From NCBI GenBank assembly GCA_020847355.1, contig JADLCG010000041.1, forward strand, positions 1-14,307: DNA of 14,307 nucleotides, written 5' to 3'. Made by a program: the position numbers and the translations under genes. How positions within the stretch are numbered: position 1 is the stretch's first letter; every line of letters starts with the position of its first letter. The DNA comes from Anaerolineales bacterium (GTDB lineage Bacteria; Chloroflexota; Anaerolineae; Anaerolineales; Villigracilaceae). Positions 1 to 6,318 of this stretch are shown in pieces. Below the pieces are notes generated by a model. The model worked only from the letters and a program-made list of their open reading frames with translations. It ran no database searches and was not told the DNA's origin.

Positions 1-324
1 GACCAAACTCTGGCGAACATTGCGCTTTTATCTGATCCGCGCTTTGCGGCTTGCGATACGCGATGCAATGATGGGGCGGAGGAAATTTTCTTTTGCCGTG
101 ACCAAGCCAAAGTTAAAGGGAGCGGCGGCGAAGTAGTCTCATTAATCCCGTGGAACGGAGAAGTCCACGGCGTTGTCACGCGCAACCTTAAGTGGGCGCT
201 TCGCCATGAAACTTTATACCCGCATAAAACGCGCGGAATTAGTAATGAAATGCTCGGCGCAGAAGCGTCCGTTGAAATTAAATCCGGATTGTTGCTCGTC
301 GTTCATAAATTTAATTTGGAGTGA
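1..324 (+). CDS. thiN: Thiamine pyrophosphokinase, C-terminal part (5' end outside window)
   Basis: Reading frame 1 is open from base 1 to a TGA at 322-324 and gives 107 residues of the C-terminal part of thiamine pyrophosphokinase (thiamine diphosphokinase). This enzyme transfers pyrophosphate from ATP to thiamine to make the cofactor thiamine diphosphate in the cytosol. The family signatures seen are DQTLAN at the very start (end of the catalytic domain), then in the beta-sandwich thiamine-binding domain GGEVVSLIPW, a TRNLKWAL segment, ETLYPHKTRGISNEM, and a final G-LLLVVHKF strand. The N-terminal ATP-binding half lies upstream of the window. It ends three bases before the next ATG, and its last codons carry that gene's GGAG ribosome site, so it is co-transcribed and probably translationally coupled with the thiamine transporter. 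The genomic partners and the RGISNEM motif make the call firm. Any TPP riboswitch would lie upstream of the window. Confidence 0.93.
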   Translation, partial: DQTLANIALLSDPRFAACDTRCNDGAEEIFFCRDQAKVKGSGGEVVSLIPWNGEVHGVVTRNLKWALRHETLYPHKTRGISNEMLGAEASVEIKSGLLLVVHKFNLE

Positions 325-327
325 TTG

Positions 328-1362
328 ATGAAAAAAAGATCGTTGCTTGTGCTTGTAGTTTTGAGCTTTTTGTTTGCGGCTTGCGCGCCTGCCGCGCCCG
401 CCACGCTGACCGTGATGACGCATAGTTCGTTTGCCGTGAGCGAAGACGTAATTAAAACTTTTGAAACCCAAAATAATGTTAAGGTCTCGTTCGTTCAAGG
501 CGGAGACGCGGGCGAAACGCTGAATAAAGCCATTCTTGCAAAAGATGCGCCGCTGGCGGATGTTCTATTTGGCGTGGATAATACTTTCTTATCCCGCGCT
601 TTATCTGCCGAAATTTTTGAGCCGTATGCCGCTCCGGAATTGGAAGACGTGCCGGATGAATTCAAATTGGATGCCTCTCATCAAGCGACCCCAATTGACT
701 TTGGCGATGTGTGTATTAATTATGATAAAAAATATTTTTCAACCAATCAATTGGCGCTTCCGAATTCTTTGGAAAGTTTGACCAAACCGGAATACAAAAA
801 CTTGCTGGTGGTTGAAAACCCAACGACCTCCTCGGTTGGGCTTGCGTTCTTATTAGCCACGCGCGCTCATTTTGGAGAAGATTATTTGCAGTATTGGCAA
901 CAACTTAAAGAAAATGGCGTCACCGTAGTAGATGGCTGGGAGACGGCTTACTACACAAATTTTAGCGGTTCTTCTGGTCGTGGTCCGCAACCTTTGGTGG
1001 TTTCCTATGCTTCTTCTCCGGCGGCTGAAGTGATCTTCGCCGAAACGCCATTGGATGACGCGCCCACCGCTTCAATCCTTGACCCGGATACTTGCTTCCG
1101 CCAAATTGAATTTGCCGGCATCCTCAAAGGGACTCCCAACCAAAAACTTGCCGAAAAATTTATCAGCTTTTTATTGAGCGCTGAATTTCAAAACGACATG
1201 CCTTTGCAAATGTTTGTTTATCCGCTCAACCCTAAAGCGGTTCTGCCTGAAGCGTTTGTAAAATATTCTCAAATTCCTGCCCAACCGGCGGAACTGACTC
1301 CTGAAGAGATTTCCGCCAACCGCGATAACTGGCTGGAAGCCTGGACGAAAGCCATGCAGTAG
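328..1362 (+). CDS. thiB: Thiamine ABC transporter, substrate-binding lipoprotein
   Basis: This is the extracellular thiamine-binding protein (ThiB/TbpA family) of an ABC importer. The ATG at 328 is preferred over the in-frame TTG at 325 because GGAG at 318-321 then lies six bases upstream. A short lipoprotein signal follows: KKR, a hydrophobic run, and FAAC with Cys19 as the likely lipidated residue, then an Ala/Pro-rich tether. The mature part begins LTVMTHSSF and contains ADVLFGVDNTFL, DFGDVCINYDKKYF and GWETAYYTNFSG (Trp204, Tyr208, Tyr209), plus a SYASSPAAEV segment around Tyr227. These match the aromatic thiamine-stacking regions of TbpA. The 344-residue length fits the family (about 330). 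The lipobox has Phe at -3, which is slightly unusual. A ferric-iron FbpA role was considered, but the sequence and the kinase upstream both favour thiamine or thiamine phosphates. Confidence 0.93.
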   Translation: MKKRSLLVLVVLSFLFAACAPAAPATLTVMTHSSFAVSEDVIKTFETQNNVKVSFVQGGDAGETLNKAILAKDAPLADVLFGVDNTFLSRALSAEIFEPYAAPELEDVPDEFKLDASHQATPIDFGDVCINYDKKYFSTNQLALPNSLESLTKPEYKNLLVVENPTTSSVGLAFLLATRAHFGEDYLQYWQQLKENGVTVVDGWETAYYTNFSGSSGRGPQPLVVSYASSPAAEVIFAETPLDDAPTASILDPDTCFRQIEFAGILKGTPNQKLAEKFISFLLSAEFQNDMPLQMFVYPLNPKAVLPEAFVKYSQIPAQPAELTPEEISANRDNWLEAWTKAMQ

Positions 1363-1372
1363 GGCAGTAGGG

Positions 1373-3016
1373 ATGTATTTGGGCAAGCGTGTGAATCGTT
1401 TGATGGTTAGAAAGCGGTCTGCCCGCTTGCCAATTCCCCGTTTTGGGCTGTGGTTATTTCCGCTTCTTTTCTTGCTGGCTTTTTTCTTTTATCCGCTTTC
1501 AAAAATTCTTCGGCTCACGTTTGACGCTGATGTTTTTACCGCGCCGGAGAATTTACAAATTGCGTATCGCGTCACGCTCTTCACGTTCTATCAAGCGGGG
1601 CTTTCTACCTTGCTCACGTTTTTCTTGGGAATCCCCGCATCCATTTTATTTTCGCGTTTCAATTTTTTTGGAAAACCCTTTTTACGCGCGCTCACAGCCA
1701 TTCCGTTCATGCTCCCTACGGTGGTGGTTGCCGCCGCGTTTAATTCCGCGCTGTCTATTCTCGATCTGCAACTCGCTCCATTGACTTTGATTCTACTCGC
1801 GCATGTTTTTTACAATACGACGATTGTCGTTCGCATGGTTGGCGGCGCGCTGGCAAGCCTTGACCCTAAACTGGAGCAAGCCGCGCGCTCTCTAGGAGCA
1901 AACTCTCTGCGCGTTTGGCGGGAGGTTACTTTTCCGCTTTTGAGACCGGCGCTCGTCGCCGCGATCTTGCTCGTCTTTCTGTTTGATTTCACCAGCTTTG
2001 GCGTAATCCTTTTGTTGGGCGGCGGGAAGCTCGCCACGTTAGAAGTGGAAATTTATCTGCGCGTGTTAAAACTTCCTAACCTGCCTTTGGCGGCTTGGCT
2101 GGCTCTGCTTCAACTTATTTTCACTTTGCTGATTTCTTTTTTGTATTCAAAAATTAACGCAAAAATAACGACGCAAACTGCGCCGCGTTTTGCAACTGCG
2201 CGCCCGCCGCAAACCTTCAGAGAAAAAATCTTCGTTGCCGCGTTTGCCCTCCTGCTTGCGGCTTTCTTTATCGCGCCGCTTCTTTCGCTTCCCATCCGCT
2301 CTTTCGCGCGCTTGGAGGCGGATCGCGGAGATCGCGCGGAAGTTCGCGTGGGGTTAACCGCCGATTATTACAAGGAATTATTCGTCAACCGGCGCGGTTC
2401 TTTATTTTATGTGCCGCCCGTTCAAGCCGCTATCAATTCTTTGAGCATTGCCGCGGCGACAGTTTTATTTTCGTTGACGTTGGGCTTTCCGGTAGCGCTT
2501 GCATTGTCCCGCCCGACGCGATTAGAAAAAATTCTCGATCCGCTCATTATGCTTCCGCTGGGCGCTTCGGCGGTGATGCTTGGCTTGGGCTTGATTGTCG
2601 CTTATGGGCGCGCCTTAGCTTCGCCGATCTTTATCCCCATCGCGCACACGCTGATCGCCCTGCCGTTTGTTGTCCGCGCTTTGCAACCAGCCATCGCCGC
2701 CATCCCAGAACGCTTGCGCCAAGCCGCAACCGTTTTAGGCGCTTCGCCGTTTCGCGTTTGGCAAACGATAGACCTGCCAATTTTACGCCGCGCGGTTCTC
2801 ACTGCCGCCACTTTTGCGTTCACTATTTCTTTGGGCGAGTTCGGCGCAACGCTTCTGCTTTCGCGCCCGGAACTGCCCACCATCCCCGTTGCGATTGCGC
2901 GCTTCCTCGCGCAACCGGGCGGGTTAAATTATGGTCAGGCGATGGCGCTTTCCACAATTTTGATGGCGCTTACTATTCTGTGCATTCTCTTCATTGAAAA
3001 AGATAATCATGCTTGA
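1373..3016 (+). CDS. thiP: Thiamine ABC transporter permease (two fused MetI-like halves)
   Basis: Integral inner-membrane permease of the thiamine importer, 547 residues, with about 12 predicted hydrophobic segments. It is built as two homologous binding-protein-dependent permease halves in one chain, as in E. coli ThiP. Each half carries the cytoplasmic EAA loop that docks onto the ATPase. The first is EQAARSLGA (from Glu168) followed by FPLLRPAL, and the second is RQAATVLGA (from Arg449) followed by LPILRRAV. A basic tail (residues 4-20) precedes the first membrane helix. The start at 1373 is 10 bases after the thiB stop, with AGGG at 1361-1364. An in-frame ATG at 1403 is an alternative with a weaker ribosome site. 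The stop codon overlaps the thiQ start. The length is typical of fused ThiP/FbpB permeases, and the substrate is assigned from the neighbours. Confidence 0.92.
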   Translation: MYLGKRVNRLMVRKRSARLPIPRFGLWLFPLLFLLAFFFYPLSKILRLTFDADVFTAPENLQIAYRVTLFTFYQAGLSTLLTFFLGIPASILFSRFNFFGKPFLRALTAIPFMLPTVVVAAAFNSALSILDLQLAPLTLILLAHVFYNTTIVVRMVGGALASLDPKLEQAARSLGANSLRVWREVTFPLLRPALVAAILLVFLFDFTSFGVILLLGGGKLATLEVEIYLRVLKLPNLPLAAWLALLQLIFTLLISFLYSKINAKITTQTAPRFATARPPQTFREKIFVAAFALLLAAFFIAPLLSLPIRSFARLEADRGDRAEVRVGLTADYYKELFVNRRGSLFYVPPVQAAINSLSIAAATVLFSLTLGFPVALALSRPTRLEKILDPLIMLPLGASAVMLGLGLIVAYGRALASPIFIPIAHTLIALPFVVRALQPAIAAIPERLRQAATVLGASPFRVWQTIDLPILRRAVLTAATFAFTISLGEFGATLLLSRPELPTIPVAIARFLAQPGGLNYGQAMALSTILMALTILCILFIEKDNHA

Positions 3017-4025
3017 ACTAAAAAATATTTCCAAACAATATGCGGGTCAACCTTTGCTGGAAAACATCTCATTCAAAGTAAAAGAAAATGAGACGGTATG
3101 TTTACTCGGCGCATCGGGGAGCGGCAAATCTACTTTGTTGAAGCTGATTGCGGGATTAGAGCATCCGGACGCGGGCAGTCTGCTGTTTAATCGCGTTGAT
3201 CTCGCTCACACGCCGCCACACCTGCGTGACTTTGGCTTGGTCTTTCAAGACTATGGGCTTTTCCCGCACCTCGACATTTTTGCGAACGTCGCCTTTGGTT
3301 TGAGGATGAAAAATAAACCATTGCCGGAAATTAAACAAAGCGTGACTGAATTATTGGCGCAGGTAAATTTGACGGGGTTTGAAAATAGAAAAGTGACCGA
3401 TCTTTCCGGCGGCGAGCAACAGCGCGTGGCTTTGGCGCGCGCATTAGCGCCCAACCCGCGCCTGCTGATGTTTGACGAACCGCTCGGCGCTTTGGATAAA
3501 AATCTAAAAGCGGACTTGTTGAACGAACTTCGCGCAATTTTGCGGAAAACTAAAACCCCAACGCTCTACGTTACGCACGATCAAGAAGAGGCTTTCGCGC
3601 TTGCGGATCGCATTCTACTTTTGCATGAGGGCAAAATTATCCGCGCGGGAACTCCTGAAGAAATTTGGCAAAATCCGCTTTCGAGTTTTGCGGCGAAATT
3701 TTTTGGCGTTGGGAATGTGATTGTGGGCAGGGTGCGGGCAGAAGGCAAAAGGCTGAAAGCTGAAACTGATTTTGGGACGTTTGATCTGAAATGCGGATCT
3801 AAACACGCGAAAGCTGAACTTGTAAACTTGTTGATGAAACAAACTTCGGTGGCGGGCGCTGAGATAAAACTCAAAGTGGAAGATCTGCTTTTTATGAAGG
3901 ACCAGTTTCAAGTTAAGAGTCGCGGCGCCGTGTTTTTAGTCAAGGAGAAGCCGAAGCTTGGGCAGACTATTCAATTACGGGTTAAGGTAGAATGTCTGCA
4001 TGAAAATCCAGAAGAAGAATCCTGA
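3009..4025 (+). CDS. thiQ: Thiamine ABC transporter ATP-binding protein with C-terminal extension
   Basis: Cytoplasmic ATPase that powers the thiamine importer. All ABC motifs are intact and in order: Walker A GASGSGKST, Q-loop VFQDYGLFPHL, signature LSGGEQQRVALARAL, Walker B LLMFDEPLGALD and switch histidine in YVTHDQEEA. After about residue 235 there is a further 100-residue extension beginning GVGNVIVGRV, which resembles the TOBE-type regulatory domain of FbpC/PotA-like ATPases. E. coli ThiQ (about 232 residues) lacks it. The ATG at 3009 overlaps the thiP stop by eight bases. A TTG four codons upstream (2994) would add only KKII-type residues and looks less likely. Its 3' end overlaps the next gene by 26 bases. 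The domain calls are certain, and the substrate rests on operon context. Confidence 0.9.
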   Translation: MLELKNISKQYAGQPLLENISFKVKENETVCLLGASGSGKSTLLKLIAGLEHPDAGSLLFNRVDLAHTPPHLRDFGLVFQDYGLFPHLDIFANVAFGLRMKNKPLPEIKQSVTELLAQVNLTGFENRKVTDLSGGEQQRVALARALAPNPRLLMFDEPLGALDKNLKADLLNELRAILRKTKTPTLYVTHDQEEAFALADRILLLHEGKIIRAGTPEEIWQNPLSSFAAKFFGVGNVIVGRVRAEGKRLKAETDFGTFDLKCGSKHAKAELVNLLMKQTSVAGAEIKLKVEDLLFMKDQFQVKSRGAVFLVKEKPKLGQTIQLRVKVECLHENPEEES

Positions 4026-4449
4026 AGGCAAAATTGTTTTTGAATATGCCGGAGAAACGCTCGCTCGAAATGAAGACGCGATTATTTTAGAGGCATTTTT
4101 TGGGCGCGATGATATGGCGTTTTTAAATATCACCCTGAAACGCGGCGACCGCTTTGTGGAGACGTTTTACACAAAGCGCTGGTACAACATTTTTGAAATT
4201 TACGATCGTGACGATCGTAAATTTAAGGGCTGGTATTGTAATATCGGTAAGCCCGCTGTGATTGAAGCAGATACGGTCTCTTATATTGATTTGGCGCTGG
4301 ATTTATGGGTGGCTCCAGACGGAACGCAAACAGTTTTGGATGAAGATGAATTTGAAGCGTTGAGTTTGACCGAAGCGGCGCGTGAAAAAGCCTTTGAAGG
4401 TTTGCGTGAATTGCAAGCGCTGATGAAAACAAAAAATCCTCCAAGTTAA
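4000..4449 (+). CDS. DUF402 family protein, putative (nucleoside) phosphatase
   Basis: A 149-residue soluble protein of the DUF402 fold. It is recognised by the core YDRDDRKFKGWYCNI, then YIDLALDLWVAPDG and LDEDEFEAL. Characterised relatives are S. aureus Ntdp, a nucleoside tri/diphosphatase, and FomD, which cleaves a CMP-phosphonate ester. Both use a cluster of acidic residues, Asn and a divalent metal, and the corresponding GWYCN, DLALD and DEDEFE residues are all kept here. The ATG at 4000 lies inside thiQ in the +1 frame (26-base overlap), with AAGG at 3984-3987, so translation is probably coupled to the transporter. A role in dephosphorylating imported thiamine phosphates or housekeeping nucleotides is inference only. 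The stop codon sits at the centre of a large terminator palindrome, so the last eight codons are also terminator sequence. Confidence 0.85.
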   Translation: MKIQKKNPEGKIVFEYAGETLARNEDAIILEAFFGRDDMAFLNITLKRGDRFVETFYTKRWYNIFEIYDRDDRKFKGWYCNIGKPAVIEADTVSYIDLALDLWVAPDGTQTVLDEDEFEALSLTEAAREKAFEGLRELQALMKTKNPPS

Positions 4450-4469
4450 CTTGGAGGATTTTTTGTTTT
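4426..4469. terminator. Bidirectional intrinsic terminator, 44-bp perfect palindrome
   Basis: Both halves (4426-4447 and 4448-4469) are exact reverse complements. The core is TCCTCCAAG / CTTGGAGGA around TTAA, flanked by A6 with an outer AAAAC on the left and T6 with GTTTT on the right. The symmetry gives a GC-containing stem followed by a T-tract on either strand, so one element ends both the + strand thiamine operon and the convergent - strand gene that stops at 4477. It overlaps the last codons and the stop (TAA, 4447-4449) of the DUF402 gene. Confidence 0.93.
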
Positions 4470-4476
4470 AGATGAA

Positions 4477-4662
4477 TTAGGCAAAATTTGCGAGAACTTG
4501 CGCGGCGTTTCCAACCAACGAATCGCCGTTGTTCCAAAGCCACCAGCCGCCAATTGCGCCAGCGCAACAACAGCAGAGCAAAACGACCACGACTACCGCG
4601 ATGATGATGGTTTGGTTATTTTTCTTGGGTTCGTCGGACGGGTTAACAGGCATTTCGGACAT
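4477..4662 (-). CDS. Small single-pass membrane protein with Cys4 run
   Basis: A 61-residue protein with no function that I recognise. A polar, acidic-then-basic N-terminus (SDEPKKNNQ, residues 9-17) precedes a long hydrophobic stretch at about 18-43. That stretch contains a Val5 run, then four consecutive cysteines (Cys30-33), then AGAIGGWWLW. A short polar tail follows. The positive residues before the helix suggest N-terminus inside. The start is set by a strong ribosome site (AAGGAG, complement of 4671-4676) eight bases upstream. A good promoter lies just upstream at 4705-4733, so it can be transcribed independently of the DUF4126 gene on the same strand. Neighbouring Cys could be palmitoylation-like, disulfide or metal sites, but none is demonstrated. 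It is real on the strength of the start signals and the terminator that follows. Confidence 0.75.
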   Translation of the reverse strand: MSEMPVNPSDEPKKNNQTIIIAVVVVVLLCCCCAGAIGGWWLWNNGDSLVGNAAQVLANFA

Positions 4663-4704
4663 GATTTCTTCTCCTTAAAAATTTGGTTGAACGAATGATG
4701 CTCG

Positions 4705-4733
4705 ATTATATCAGGCTGTTTGACGTTTGTCTT
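4705..4733 (-). promoter_or_regulatory. Sigma-70-like promoter for the small Cys4 gene
   Basis: On the - strand, AAGACA (4733-4728, 4/6 match to the -35 consensus) is followed after exactly 17 bases by a perfect TATAAT (4710-4705). The predicted start point is near 4698, giving a leader of about 36 bases with AAGGAG before the ATG at 4662. The promoter overlaps the last codons of the DUF4126 gene. Confidence 0.6.
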
Positions 4734-5283
4734 TGCGCCCAGACCACCAGAGATAAACCAGCACGGCGAGAATGATAATTAGAATCGCCATGATGACGGG
4801 TAGCACAATTGCGAGGATCGAGACGATGGTCGAGACAACGTCTTCCGCGATGGAAACTGGCACGTTGCCCGCGCCGCCGGTTGTGGCGGTGACGATTGGG
4901 CGCACGACTGCCGATTTGGCGGTGTGCACTGTGCCGGCGACGAGTAAGCCGCAGGCGAGCGCGACGATGGGGTGGATATCTGTGATCACTTTTGCGCTGG
5001 CGGCAAAAGCAATTGCGCCCGCCGCCGGACGGATGAAGGTTTGAATCACATCGTTGAGATGGTTGACTGCCGGAACTTTATCCGCCAGCATTTCGATGAT
5101 GACGAGCACGCCTAATAGAATTAAGATCCACGGGCTGGCGATTAAATCCCACGGCTGGGTGAGGTTGAGCAGGTTTGGAAAGTAATGCGAGATTGCGCCC
5201 ACCACTAAGAGTGGAATATAAGCGTTTAACCCCGCGCTGGCGGATAAGCCAAAAGCTGAAAATATTCCGAGGAAGGTATCCAT
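4711..5283 (-). CDS. DUF4126 family membrane protein
   Basis: A 190-residue integral membrane protein of the DUF4126 family, function unknown. The diagnostic N-terminal run GLSASAGLNAYIPLL is present, followed by a hydrophobic helix around residues 53-66, then EMLADKVPAVNHLNDVIQTF and IRPAAGAIAFAA, all typical of the family. Later parts are a small-residue-rich stretch (HTAKSAVVRPIVTATTGGAGN), a SIAEDV motif and a last long hydrophobic helix at about 152-181 ending in a basic tail (GRKDKRQ). The start has AAAGGAGAG (complement of about 5291-5299) at good spacing. It lies 71 bases downstream of the DUF2085 gene on the same strand. A shared transcript is possible, since no terminator is visible in that gap. 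Confidence 0.85.
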   Translation of the reverse strand: MDTFLGIFSAFGLSASAGLNAYIPLLVVGAISHYFPNLLNLTQPWDLIASPWILILLGVLVIIEMLADKVPAVNHLNDVIQTFIRPAAGAIAFAASAKVITDIHPIVALACGLLVAGTVHTAKSAVVRPIVTATTGGAGNVPVSIAEDVVSTIVSILAIVLPVIMAILIIILAVLVYLWWSGRKDKRQTA

Positions 5284-5354
5284 TGTTTTTCTCTCCTTTA
5301 CAAAAACTTATAAAGCGAACATTCTATCTACGTTTACGGCATTAATTTGTTGCA

Positions 5355-6203
5355 TTAGCCGTTTAAACCGGGGAAGCCGCTCCATGTGCCGGTGAAATGC
5401 AGACGCATCAGATCAATGCTCAGGACGAGAAGCAAAGCCAGCGTGAATCCGGAAAGCAGGGGTAAGGTCAATTGGCGCAGGGAAGTGAATGTGTTGTCGG
5501 TTTTCATCAGCATCACCCAAACCATGCTGAACACAATGATCAGCAAAGCTAATGTGCCTAATGCGCTGAGATAGGCGATGGGGTAAAGCGCTAGCGGATT
5601 TTCAGTGAGAATTAAGCCATTGATAATCACAATGGCGGTTACTAAACCGCCGAGGATTTTCCAAGTTAATGCCGGTTTTTCTTCTGCGGTTTGCCAAAGC
5701 GTTTGATTGATTACCGGGTAGAGGACTGCGGCGAGCGCGATCCCCATGCCTGAGCCGGTGAAGAGGCGCAACACGCTGTTGGGCGTATAGAGCGCTGGGA
5801 TTTTATCCACAAATGAACCGGCTGGCGCAGTTTGTTTAAGCAAGTAAACGTAAGAATTTACGCCGTCAAAACCAAATGCTAGAAAGAAAAGAAATAAGAC
5901 AGCTAAGATTCCGCGCGGCGGGAATTGAGAACGCTTGCGGCTGACTATGCCTAAGACAATGAGCGTTAGCGCGGCGGAATAAAATTCGCCGGTGCAACGC
6001 GCACAGAGCGGCAGTTGCCGCCCGTCAATCTGAAAAGAACGCGCGTCAATGCGGTGACAAACGGCGTAGCCAATTGCGTCCAATTTGCCGAGCGCGCCTT
6101 CGGGCGCGAGATACATCCACGCGCCAAACGCCAGAATGGCGGCGAGCGGAACGAGCCAACGAATGCTATTTTGAAAAGATAGTTTTGCTGAGTGGGTTTC
6201 CAT
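5355..6203 (-). CDS. DUF2085 family membrane protein with CH...CARC motif
   Basis: A 282-residue multi-pass membrane protein of family DUF2085. The family core is clear: GYAVCHRIDARSFQIDGRQLPLCARCTGEF, with Cys49-His50, Arg55, Cys67 and Cys70 arranged like a metal or redox site next to the first helix. About seven hydrophobic segments follow. A DG pair at the end of the third helix (FGFDGVNSY) and the TGSGMGIALAA segment are also seen. The start is set at the ATG whose complement is 6201-6203 (METHSAK). An ATG at 6212 and a TTG at 6254 lie upstream in frame, but the first falls inside the -10 box and neither has a ribosome site. From the chosen start no Shine-Dalgarno exists, and the promoter places transcription at the ATG, so translation is probably leaderless. 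The biochemical role is unknown. Confidence 0.82.
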   Translation of the reverse strand: METHSAKLSFQNSIRWLVPLAAILAFGAWMYLAPEGALGKLDAIGYAVCHRIDARSFQIDGRQLPLCARCTGEFYSAALTLIVLGIVSRKRSQFPPRGILAVLFLFFLAFGFDGVNSYVYLLKQTAPAGSFVDKIPALYTPNSVLRLFTGSGMGIALAAVLYPVINQTLWQTAEEKPALTWKILGGLVTAIVIINGLILTENPLALYPIAYLSALGTLALLIIVFSMVWVMLMKTDNTFTSLRQLTLPLLSGFTLALLLVLSIDLMRLHFTGTWSGFPGLNG

Positions 6204-6210
6204 TTTATTC

Positions 6211-6239
6211 ATTATATGAGGAATAGAGACGAATGACAA
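6211..6239 (-). promoter_or_regulatory. Sigma-70-like promoter driving DUF2085 gene (leaderless)
   Basis: On the - strand TTGTCA (6239-6234, 5/6) and a perfect TATAAT (6216-6211) are separated by exactly 17 bases. The predicted first transcribed base is 6204 or 6203, that is, at the A of the chosen start codon. The upstream ATG at 6212 overlaps the -10 box and cannot be on this transcript. Confidence 0.7.
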
Positions 6240-6281
6240 GAAACGCCTTGACAAAGGACGTTATGTTTTTTTCTTTCGCGG

Positions 6282-6309
6282 TATGATAGGCTGAATCATT
6301 CACGAGGAG
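6282..6309 (+). promoter_or_regulatory. Likely -10 box and ribosome site of pfkA
   Basis: TATGAT (6282-6287) is a 5/6 match to the -10 hexamer and would start RNA near 6294. GAGGAG (6304-6309) lies nine bases before the ATG at 6319. No convincing -35 is found at 16-18 bases; a perfect TTGACA at 6248-6253 is 28 bases away, which is too far for a standard promoter. Confidence 0.4.
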
Positions 6310-6318
6310 CAAACTGAG

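Noticed and set aside
2602..2883. Basic - strand frame inside thiP
   Set aside because: Shadow of the second permease half, with low-complexity Arg/Ala content typical of an antisense frame in GC-rich code.
325..4025. Ferric iron (Fbp-type) transporter instead of a thiamine transporter
   Set aside because: The binding protein has the TbpA-specific LTV-T-SF, VLFGVDN and GWETAYYTN regions, and the operon starts with thiamine pyrophosphokinase.
6248..6287. TTGACA and TATGAT as one pfkA promoter
   Set aside because: The spacer is 28 bases, far outside the 16-18 range. Only the -10 is retained as a weak call.
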